This document shows positions 43,741-53,289 of a stretch of 64,000 nucleotides of DNA, piece after piece. The translations under genes were made by a program, and so were the position numbers. Location: positions 124,001-188,000 of the forward strand of contig JADLZK010010191.1 in assembly GCA_015847255.1 (NCBI GenBank), given 5' to 3'. The notes under the pieces are model-generated. The model ran no database searches, was not told the DNA's origin, and saw only the letters and a list, made by a program, of their open reading frames with translations. This stretch comes from Hyparrhenia diplandra. Taxonomy: Eukaryota; Streptophyta; Magnoliopsida; Poales; Poaceae. Every line of letters starts with the position of its first letter. Position 1 is the first letter of the stretch.

Positions 43741-43754
43741 AATGAACTAAGGTA

Positions 43755-43865
43755 AGGTGGTGAAAGGGTCTCTAGCCTAGCGGTTAGAGCAGGTGAGTAG
43801 TAGCCAGCCAGTCTGAGTTCGACTCCACGTGGGAGCCGGTTAAATAGGTCTACATGATTCAAAAA
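43755..43865 (+). mobile_element. tRNA-derived SINE-like sequence
   Basis: TAGCCTAGCGG (43773-43783) matches the RNA polymerase III A-box consensus, and AGTTCGACTCC (43816-43826) matches the B box in all but the first base. Their spacing is as in tRNA-derived SINEs. A tRNA cloverleaf cannot be completed, so this is not an intact tRNA gene. The downstream edge is uncertain. Confidence 0.6.
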
Positions 43866-43989
43866 ATTAAAGAAAATAGGTTGAGGTTTTCCCTTTGCCG
43901 AAAGGTGCGGTGTCTGCGGTTGCTCTATGGAGTAATCATCCAAACCTCGAGTCCTTCAAACCGTTTGGACCAAGGTGATATGTGAAGGA

Positions 43990-44850
43990 ATGGTTCGCTT
44001 CAGCTCACTCAAGGTGGCACCAAGGAGGCCCAATCACCGTGTGTTTGGTTGGGGTTGGGTAGGCTGGATTGGCTCCGACCGACGTTTTGGGGACGGCTCT
44101 AACCCCTCTTTTTTTTTATTTATTTTTTCGGGTTAGGGATGGGTTCGCTCCAATACCTGTTTGGTTATGGAATGGATGATATTTGACACCGTTAGAGCAC
44201 TATTCACTAGACCCCATTTGTAAGAAATGGACCCATATGTCATCCTCTTTTTTTTTCCTTTTTCTTTCCCCCCTTTTCTTCTCCATTATATTCTTCCTCC
44301 GGTCCTCCCCACATGCCAGATCCCACCGGTGCCCACCTCGTTCGAGCCTGCCGACACCTGCCATGAGTGGCCCCGTCGCCCACCTGTTGGCCGCCGTCGC
44401 CGATCCGCTGACCTGCTGACCCTGCCGAGGCGAGCTCCGCCGCCCTACGACCTCCGGCATGGGCAAGCTCCGCTAGCCATGGCGGCGGACGGACACACAC
44501 GACTCTCCATCTTCCTCCACGGCAGGCCCCATGACAGTGCACGCGGCTCTCGCGGGCCCTACTTCCTTGGGGACGACGACGGCGGCGCCATGGCAGGCGG
44601 ACGCAGACGAGCACGGGTCGTGGTCGGCGGACGTGGACGAGCGCTCACGAGATGGATGAAGAAGGACCAAACGGCCGCGCCTCGAACCCCGCGTGGGTTG
44701 GCTCAAGATCCCAGATTTGGACGGACGGAGCTAACCCGCGTATGGAACTATTCTCATCGGGTCTGCTCCAACCCCCTGCTTCTCCCCATCCAAACATCCT
44801 AAAAATGGGTTGGATCCGTCCGTGTTGGATCTCTTCCACCAAGCAAACAC
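43990..44850. other. GC-rich interval with possible GTGTTTG inverted ends
   Basis: GTGTTTGGTTGGGG at 44041 and CCAAGCAAACAC ending at about 44852 are approximate inverted repeats, and the interval could be a DNA transposon. No target duplication was found. The interior has T-rich tracts and GC-rich unsupported frames. Confidence 0.3.
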
Positions 44851-44852
44851 AT

Positions 44853-45190
44853 GGTCAATTGCAATCCAAACCTTGTGGCACATCTGGAAGGAGAAAAATG
44901 CAATAGTGTTTAACAATAGGCGAGGATCAGAGTAAGCAGTTGTATCATCAACCAAGGTTGAGTTCTCCAATTGGACAATGGCTAGGAAGCTGGGCTAATT
45001 TTGTGAGTAGTTAGCTTAAGTACCTCATAGGATAGACCAAACTTTTGTGAGTAGTTAGCTTAAGTACGTCTCATCTCATGTTGCGGTGTGCAACATGAGA
45101 TTGCGCTTCTCACACTAATTAATTTGATTGTAAACTCTATTTTCTCCTAATTAATATATGCCGGGCAACCGGATCTTTTTAAAAAGAAAT
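44853..45190 (+). pseudogene. LINE 3' end remnant (zf-RVT-type C-terminus)
   Basis: The plus strand encodes TWSIAIQTLWHIWKEKNAIV, then FNNRRGSE, a stop, and VEFSNWTMARKLG. The TLWHIWKEKN pattern is typical of the C-terminal region of plant LINE (L1-like) reverse transcriptase proteins, where WxIWKxRN is common. After the frame comes an AT-rich stretch with TTGATTGTAAACTC and TAATATATGCCGGGCAACC, resembling a LINE 3' UTR. The remainder of the element is absent or unrecognisable. It is non-functional. Confidence 0.6.
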
Positions 45191-46089
45191 CTCCTAAGCA
45201 TATTGACGGTAATAAAAATAAAAATTTTGCAAAGGATCAAAATAAATTTTGGAAAGTTCTTAATAAGTGTTTCGAATGCAAACCTAAAATTCGAATTGAT
45301 TCTCCTCTGTCATGTCTGGTGGTCCTCTCGCCCGCTTTCTTCTCCTGTTCTTGCACTCCTTCATTGGTGGCCCTTGTGAGAAGCACGAGCAGGGGTGACA
45401 TCTGCTCTCTCAGTTGGTGGTGATTAGTCATGTCGTGTGCAACAGGCCCGCCGATTGTGCACTACCCATGGTCCCATAGCAAACCCATAGCAAGATCAAC
45501 TACACCACTCCCCACCATCCATCCGCCATTCCTTGCTTTCGGGTGGATTGTACTTCGTCATTAATTTCGTCCTCTCTTCCACCTTATCTTGGAGGCATCA
45601 TGAACTGATTGAACGGCAGTAGCGACAAGGCCATCCAATTATTTGACAGTCCACCATGCACCTCAGCATGGTGTGCCTGTTCAGTACTGGCTAGTTTTTT
45701 TTTTTTTTTTTTTTGAAAAAAAAAAAGGAAAAACGCTAGTTTCTCAATTAATTAGAGCTTTTTCCTGTTTGTTTCTAATCTATTTTTTCAATGGTGCTTG
45801 CTAACGCACCGAAATTTAGAGTTGAGGAGAATTTGAATATATGTCATTTGAATGTATGATCACACCTCGCACCTCGATTGTCTGAGTTAGAGGCTCACTT
45901 CCTATGCTTTCTTCGTTTTTCTTGTTGCATGTCTCCGTTATACATGCTCCCACTTACCTTAAACAAATACTGGCAACACGATTTGTGTTGGCAGCCGTCT
46001 CTGATATGGGTACCTAAAAGAATGAATATATGCTTTTACTGGAGGTTACAAGGTTCTATCTTGGATGAGCTTTTACTAGAGCGAACCCA
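45191..46089. other. Interval without recognised gene
   Basis: Mixed, mostly AT-rich sequence. Apart from the homopolymer palindrome near 45700 I see no gene or terminal repeat. The 45878-46123 frame has no family support. Confidence 0.5.
45698..45730. repeat. Poly(T)/poly(A) palindrome
   Basis: A run of about 20 T followed by GA and a run of A can fold into an A-T hairpin. It may be two converging A-tails or a slippage artefact. Confidence 0.85.
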
Positions 46090-46435
46090 AGACATTAACC
46101 ACGGTCTAAACGCAAGGCAATAATAGAGGCCAGGGCCAGAGGTCGGCGCGACCAGCAGGTCAAGTCGTCGGCCCCACACGGCGGACCAGCACATGTGCTC
46201 GTCGCTCATCAGTCACGTCTGAATATCGACACCTGTCTCAGATGCCAAAACTCGGTAGTGTGCTGTCCGCTGGAGGTTGGTCTAGGAAGTGAATTGGCCG
46301 GCGAGGCTGAGCTCTGTACCCAGCCACAACCAAGTGTGGATGCCTCCAACTTGAGCTTGAGCCTTCCATTGCCACCACCAAATTAGCACTAAGAATCCAC
46401 TACGCTATGATCTGAACCCACCAAGAGAGGGAGCA
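46090..46435 (+). promoter_or_regulatory. NLR2 upstream region (duplicated 5' flank)
   Basis: Blocks shared with NLR1 include GGCAATAAT, GTCAAGTCGTCGGCCCC, GATGCCTCCAACTTGA (ATGCCTCCAACTTGA at 19614) and CCAAGAGAGGGAGCATGAGT. It probably holds the promoter and 5' UTR. No individual element was assigned. Confidence 0.5.
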
Positions 46436-48403
46436 TGAGTGTGTGGTGACGGGGGCGCTGGGAAGCCTCGGCCCCAAGCTTCTTCAGCTGATCCATGGTG
46501 AGTACAAGCTCCAGAAGGGCGTGAAGAAGCAGGTGCAGTGGCTCCACAGCGAGCTGCAGAGCATCTATGCCTTCCTCGGCGAGGTCTCGGAGGTGCCATG
46601 GGATCGGCTCAATGGGCAAGTCAAGGTGTGGGCACGCGAGGTCAGGGAGGCATCCTATGACATGGAGGATATCCTCGACGCCTACCTCGTGCGAGTCGAC
46701 GGTGGTGAGCCTACTGATCCGAGCAAGCTCAAACGTGCCATGAAGAAGATGGGTAAAGTCTTCACCAAGGCCAAGGCTCGCCGTGGTATTGCTGGTGCCA
46801 TCGAAGACATCAAGAAGTATCTTGAGGAGATAGCTGAAAGGCGTCAAAGGTACAAACTTGATGAGATTATGTCCAAGCATGACACAACAAAATCATCTAT
46901 TGATCCTCGCCTTAGTGCTATGTACAAAGAAATGGCACAACTTATTGGCATGGACAAGTCAATGGAGGATGTCATTTCTCTGCTGAATCCATCCCATACA
47001 GAAAACGATGGGTTCAACAAGAAGATTATGAAGAAGGTTTCTATTGTTGGAGTTGGGGGATTGGGCAAAACCACTCTTGCCAAAGCGGTGTATGACAAAC
47101 TTAGTTCAGAGTATGAATGCAGAGCTTTTGTGTCAGTAGGTCGCGATCGTGACGTGGTTACAGTTTTCAAGGACATTCTCTTTCATCTCGACGAAGACAA
47201 GTATCAAAATATTCATAACGCAGGAAGAGGTGTTGATCTCGTCGTTCAGGAACTCCGAGAATTCTTGAAAAATAAGAGGTACCCATCAGCCACTCATAAT
47301 TGCAAATTGTAATTTGTTAGTGCCTTCTGAGATAATGTAGCTGTACGTAAAGTAAATTTCGATAGGGCCTTTGGTGTGCAGTTTCCATAAGTATTCCAAA
47401 AGTAGTACAATTAATTTTTTTGACTCTCAGGCTGCTCAAATTTTTCAGTTATGGGTTGGATGAGAGCATGCAGCGAGAATTTGTGGACTCTCTAAGGAAT
47501 CTGCAAAAGATCCAGTATATACGTGTGTCCGGTTCTGCTTGGGATGCAGATACAGCCATGTGGGAAGCAGTAGGCTTTGTGCTGCCACGAACTCTCCAAT
47601 ACTTGGGTTGGCTCCTTATTAAATTTTCTAAATTCCCGTCATGCATTAATCCCTCATGTCTCCCCAACCTGTCCAAGTTGATTCTAACGGTAACTACTAT
47701 GGTTGAGCAGGACCTGAATCTCCTTACTAGGCTGCCAGCACTCTGTTATCTTCATCTTCTAACATGTTCCACAGTAACAACTAGTAATATTAATGCCAGT
47801 GATGGAACCTGCTTCCAGAAGTTGAGGTACTTCGAGGTCAATGAAATGGTCCACTTTGAGCAGCCCAATGAGGAGGACACTAGGATTTCATTGCACATAT
47901 GGAATGGAAAAGATGATATGCCCTTTGCCTCTAGAAAAGCAATGATTGCATGAAAGTTGTACCCTCCGGCATGATGCCAAATCTTGAATTGCTTCAATTT
48001 GATGTCAATTTACGTGCCCTAAAAGATAAAAACGGTGACTGTGGGAATATCGGCTTGGAGTACCTGCCTTCCCTTCAGAAGCTCAGAGTGTGGATCGACA
48101 CTCAAGACGTGACTGTTGCAGAGAGCAATGCTGCATTGGCTGCGCTGAGGAATGCATGCAAGCTGCATCCCAACCATCCGACGCTTCACACGAATAAGTC
48201 AATTGAGGTACGGCGGGTATTTTGTACTGGTTCCGATCAAGTTCATATCTCTCTACTTATTTATCTTTCCTTTTTGGCATATATACATCATTGTGTTTGT
48301 CTTGCTCAATTAATGATTTGTTGAGAAGCAGGAGGAGGAGGAACAGGAGGTCTCGCAAACTGCTGATATTGATTTAGGCAAACTAAGCCTAGCAAGTTCT
48401 TAA
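46436..48403 (+). pseudogene. NLR2: internally deleted CC-NB-ARC-LRR gene
   Basis: It is the closest relative of NLR1. The homologous ATG is at 46436 (MSV), followed by two extra bases in GTGTGGTG that break the frame; an ATG-less frame then runs open through the CC domain (LHSELQSIYAFLGEV, AREVREASYDMEDI) and the P-loop GVGGLGKTTLAKAV to exon end 47278. The donor AATAAGAG|GT matches NLR1. The second half of NB-ARC (kinase-2, GLPL, MHD) and the first LRRs are missing. Sequence resumes after TGACTCTCAG at 47431 within the LRRs, in the frame that splicing would require. A frame break near 47945 precedes GNIGLEYLPSLQKLRVWID. Exon end 48207 and a 24-codon last exon (48332-48403) complete it. A shortened product is possible only if the two frame breaks are not real. 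Confidence 0.82.
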
Positions 48404-50040
48404 AGACATCCAAATTTGGAACCAAAGCATGCCAGCATACACTGTACGTACTCTGTCCACCATGCCGTCTTCTGTCTTAGCCGATGAATGATAATGATGT
48501 GGGTTGCTGTCTTGGAATCCAGACCTTCTAGTATTGGCATCGCTGTGGTTGCTGAACCGTCAACCATGTGTGTTAGTTCTATAGTCCCAGTGGTTGCACC
48601 AACCATGTTTCTGGCTACCAACAATCAATAATCTGTTTTTCACTCTCCTATCTTGATATAATAATAAGCGTTGTGCTGCACTGCTGCCTGACACATCCAT
48701 CTTTTATTTTTCACTAGGAAATAATCAATTTGGTAATCGGACAATTTAGGGCTGTAAGCATAGTATATTTATATAGAAGATTAAGAAGAATTATTGAGGA
48801 ACAAGGTTAGCCCTGCAGCTCGCATCTTGTTTCTGGTCCAAGTTTGTGCTTGAACCGTGGCATCAGTTAAGAGATACTGATTATCTGTTGAATCCATTAT
48901 ATATACATCAGACGTAGGTAGTCACTGAAGTGTCAACCGGGTGTGTTACTCCTAAGTCCGAAAGTGCCAGTGCCTGAACCCACTCTGTTTCTGGCCAGCG
49001 TACTAGTCGATACTCTGTTTTCCAGTCTCCTATCTTAACATAATATGTACTGTGAAGGTTGGTTCCTTCGTTTGACTTATACACAAGTCGCTTGTTTAAT
49101 CTGTCACTTGAGGGTCTATGACACATCCTTCTATGATTATTCACTAGGAAGTTAGCACTTTAATTGGTCATCTGATAATACATGGGTGTAAGCATAATAT
49201 CTGCAGAATATTAAGTAGAAATTACTGACAAACTTTCTTCCTCTCGCAGATCAGTTATCCTGATCCAAGTTTCAGCTTGAACCGTGCCGCAGCTCAAATG
49301 GTGCTAGCGTCAGTGCGTGCGAGACTACATCAGCCCATCACCACAAGTTCAGTCGACTGTGAGCCTGCCAGACTGTATCGGCTCTTATGTTCACCCGAAC
49401 TATTTTCTATTCGAATATGTTGTATCAAAGTTTCAGTGTACTCTGCTGCTGCTTGGAACGTGCAACATTTTTCTTCATTCTGAACTTCTGGTTTGTATTA
49501 TCTATTTATTTAGTTTCTGGACCCTTCTGTGGTTGGCTCGTACATTCAAATAAACTTGGAACGTATTTATGTTGTGCAAAAGTTTGAGGGGGCATTATGT
49601 GTTGCTTGCTTTGCCTCATGCTGTCTTTTTGCATTGCCTCTCTGTCAGGGCATTCTAAAGAATTGGGGGAGACCAGAATTGCGCAAACAATATCGTCTGT
49701 AAATTATTCCCGTCCATAGAGTGATAGACGATATTACAGAGAGCTATGTATCCGCACAAGTTTACACCTGCAGAAGATTTCAGCTCAATCAGATGCAGCT
49801 ATATATGCGGCACGAATTCGCTGGAATCTCGATTGCAGAGAGGCCGCGGCGACGAGATGAGACACGGAGGTGGAATACAGCCGTTGTCTTCTTCTTGTCG
49901 GCCTACCGGCCATTAACAAATGTGGTGTCCGGCGCGTGGGTCACGTCGGCCCCCGTGACCAGAACCACAGGCCCATTGGCGGCCTTGCAGATTCATGTAC
50001 GAATCCTTCTATACAAGGCATAAGAGAAATTGAAGTGGGC
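48404..50040 (+). other. NLR2 3' flank with two downstream modules
   Basis: AAATTTGGAACCAAAGCAT follows the stop as in NLR1. Module copies lie at about 48480-48860 and 48865-49620, with the landmarks GAGACTACATCAGCCCATC, TCTATTCGAATATGTTG and TACATTC(A/T)AATAA. No coding gene is supported. Confidence 0.65.
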
Positions 50041-50320
50041 TGGAGAAGGAGTTTATAGAGTAACTTCCGACCTCAATGTTTGGTTTCTCACAGGGAGCAC
50101 GTACGCATCAAACGAAAGTTTGAGGAAACTTTGAGGAAATGAAGAAGTTCAGAAGTTTTTGTTTTGTTTTGAATAAACGAAGAAAATCCACCTGCCCCGC
50201 TAGCCAGGCTAAGATAGAGGCGCACGTTGCAGACCAAGCCTGTCTGATAATTCAGCTAACCAATCAAGCGTTGGGCTTTATCAAGAGCCATTAATTAGTG
50301 TGTCCACAACAGTGGCGTCG

Positions 50321-50358
50321 AAGTCGATAGCTGCCATGGACCTGGCAGCTATCGACTT
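50321..50358. repeat. Perfect 16-bp inverted repeat with 6-base loop
   Basis: AAGTCGATAGCTGCCA, loop TGGACC, TGGCAGCTATCGACTT. All 16 pairs match. It could form a short hairpin in DNA or RNA. No surrounding longer fold was seen. Confidence 0.9.
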
Positions 50359-50559
50359 TATTCAAAACTATTTACTTTTCTCCCTTTGATGCTTGTGATG
50401 ATAGCAACAATAAAAAAAAAAAATCCACCATGAGCCCATTAAATCCTTGTTTTCTTCTACTATGCCCAATAACTCTCTTGTGATTTGTTCTTACACCTTC
50501 ACATCATTCCAAACCTATTTTCGAGCCGAGTCAGTCAGCGACGTGAACGCCTGCGATGA

Positions 50560-50740
50560 GGACGACCTTACGATGGATAACCACAGGCATGGTCTCGGGC
50601 TCAATAATGCAGGTAGAGCATGATAAGTCAATAATTCAGGTGGAGCCGTCACAAGAAGGCCCGTCAGCCTGTAGTCGAGAGGACGACGCGGCCACTGCGT
50701 CAAGTCGTCGGCCCTCCAGCCTCCACCCGGTACTGAGAAG
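50560..50740 (+). other. Relic of the NLR 5' flank
   Basis: TCAATAATGCAGG, CACAAGAAGGCCCGTCAGCCTG, GAGAGGACGACGCGG and GCGTCAAGTCGTCGGCCCTCC match the flanks at 14930, 19340 and 46150. No NLR follows. Confidence 0.6.
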
Positions 50741-53289
50741 CTTGAGGCTACGAAAATTTGCCCACTTTAAAGCACAAGAGTCTAAGGAGGAAAAATGCTT
50801 CTTTTTTAGAGGCAAAACAAGGTTGAGAGAGAATCAAATTTGATGGATGCTAGCTTATAATAATCTCATCTCACAAGATACAAGTACAATGTCAGATGAG
50901 GAAAAGGCTGAGCAGTGGCTGCCTTGAAGTGTCTTAGGAAGACTCTTTTTCCTGAAACTTTCTATATAGACATGTAATTTACTAATTGAGTGTGTTGGAG
51001 CTTCTCTTGTTAGTATCTGATCTCCTGCCATTATTATTGGAACAACGGCGCAACAACAGAACTTGATTCCGCTCTCTGATAGGGGGAGCCCAACCCATCT
51101 ATGGTTGGAGGGCCCCTGTCACACTGCTGTAAATAAATAGGGGGTGGGAGAGCTGGGGCACGGTAACCGAAGTTCGCCGCTGCCACTTCTCCCACCTATA
51201 GACCTAAATCCTTTCCGATCTGGAGGGACGCGGCAAGTGACGGGAAGTCCCTCTGCCCGCCGCCACTGCCGCGCCCACGACCGCCGCTGCCTGTGTGCAG
51301 ATCCAAGACTGGCGACTTCCTTATGGCGGACTCAAGCAACAACAACGCTCCGACTCTAAGTCCGGCGATTGTCGGTGACCTACCTACCTCTCTCTCCGCC
51401 TCTGTTGTTTTTCGAATTCTAGTAGATCTTGTATTAGGAACTCGTATACATGCTGTTATCTAAGTGATCCATAAGAAATACCCTCTGATTTACACCTAGA
51501 TGATCCTTGAGTCTATCATCTCTGTCTTATACCAAACTGAATGTGTTAGATTGAAATAGCTTCTCTTTGCACAGGTGGACTGACCTCTTCGAGTTGCAAC
51601 AATGAGAACCCTTGCTGGATTGCATTGTGCTATATAGAAATTTCTGAGTATGTCCTAGATGGAATTCTACTTTATTGGAGTTCCTTTTTGTACAGTTGAA
51701 TTTGACATCATAGTGTCCTGATAAATTCCAGTATTATGTATTGTCGAAGTTGCAGCACTGATAAGTGTCTGTTTATTATCTGAAGCATGGATGGTGATGA
51801 TCTATTACCTTTTAATCCTAAATGAGATTTAGCACGTATCTCATTTCTAAAATGCTTAGTTCAGGTTATGAAAGCATATTGTTCACTGCAAATATAGAAA
51901 AAAAATTGATTGTTAATGAGCGAACACTTCAGATGGTCTTCAAACTGACGGATAGAGCAGTTTTTGCAATTCAGGTTGTCTGAATCGGAACTTTACATAT
52001 TGTGAGCCAGGCTACTCTTCCGTACTATAAGTACTTGCAAGTCTCTGTATCATCCGTGCTATTGTCCACATTGTAGCGCAAAAATTTGGAATATACTTAT
52101 GAAAAATAGCCACACAATGGTATGCAAAAAAATTATTTATTGTTGGTCACATGTCTATATGCAAAGTATTTAATAGCTTAGAGACAAATCCTTGTATGAA
52201 ATGTCACATGTCTGTATGATAAATTCAATACGCTTAGATGAACCCCGTCTGTGGGTTGCATATAGATACTACTAGGTGGATTCCCCGCGTGTTGCTGCGG
52301 GTATGAAGGAGAAATATAAATGGTTTGCCTGTTCAGGACGACGATATCCCATACCGAGTGTGTAGCAACTACTCTTTTCCTGCCGAACAATGGCGCATTA
52401 GTGGAGAGAATTTTGGTCTGAGGAAGTGCAAACCGAAATCTGAGAAGAGGGAGAGGCACGGATCGAAGGGGGTTCACACGGGCATGCGGGAAGAGGGAAA
52501 GACGGGGGCGACGACCGACGGGAGTGCCCCGTGCGGCGCGGACGGGTGGGGCGGGGGGAGGAGTGAGGCAAACGGACCCAGGCTGACGTGGTGATAAGTT
52601 CAGTTGGTGCACGTTGACGGTTGAGGGAGATGAAGAGACGATGGCAGCCGATGAGCCAAGGCCAAATCAAACAGCATGTGGCTAACGGGTGCGATAGGAG
52701 CGGACGGGTGGGGATGCTTAGGTGTCATAGCCGCATGTCTAGAGAATTCCTCTAGTGGGGGTTTTCCATATAGGTGTAATAGATTCCATTTAATTTAGAT
52801 CGAGCCAGGTTTCTTCATACACATTAAATAGGAGGGTGACATATCAGATTTTTTTTCATGTTTGCATGAGAGAGCAGGGAAGCCATGCGTTGGGAAAGCC
52901 GGCCATAGGGACACGCGTCAGCCAGTTACATGGTGGCACTCAGTTGCGGTGGCTACGCGCCTGTACTCGGTAGTATACTGTCAGAGTCTGCGACGACTCG
53001 CTGAGCTCCTATCGGGCCGTGCCTGGATTTAATTTCGTCTCTAGATAGTTTTTGCGCGTGAGATGAACCGGACCGTTCGTCCGTGCCCCGGCCGTTCCCA
53101 GCCATACGATTTGCATCCAGTAGAAAAGAAGCCTACATAAAACACGCAACGTTCAGCTTAGCAGCCTGCATCCCATAATTTCTGCGTTTGGTGGTGTGGT
53201 GACTAGCTACACTACCTGCAGTAAAATCTCCTGTTGCCAGATCCCAAGTATTCCTAACGAGTAGCCAAGGTGTCATAAGTCATCACACG
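50741..53289. other. Interval between NLR2 flank and the HeLo-like gene
   Basis: 51050-51420 has an AAATAAATAGGGGG TATA-like stretch, a GC-rich leader and a short frame from 51324 (MADSSNNNAPTLSPAIVGDL), possibly the start of an old retrotransposon or transcript. 52270-52310 has CCCCGCGTGTTGCTGCGGG, a motif seen in grass repeats and resembled by CCTGTGCGTTGC near 54054. A TATA-like TACATAAAA at 53135 could serve the gene at 53290. None of these is firm. Confidence 0.3.

Noticed and set aside
43755..43865. An intact tRNA gene.
   Set aside because: A and B boxes are present but a cloverleaf cannot be completed and the spacing is SINE-like.
44041..44852. A complete DNA transposon bounded by GTGTTTG-type ends.
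   Set aside because: The inverted ends are approximate and no target duplication was found, so it is kept only as a low-confidence interval.
46443..46445. A GTG that would open a 289-codon NLR2 frame.
   Set aside because: Nuclear plant genes rarely start at GTG. The homologous ATG at 46436 matches NLR1, so a 2-base frame break is the better reading.
51144..51460. A host gene starting MADSSNNN with TATA-like sequence upstream.
   Set aside because: The frame ends after about 46 codons without family motifs. It may be an old transcript or retroelement start and could not be supported.
52178..52670. Overlapping GC-rich frames of 90-144 codons on both strands.
   Set aside because: There are no motifs and no consistent strand. 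The composition alone explains them.
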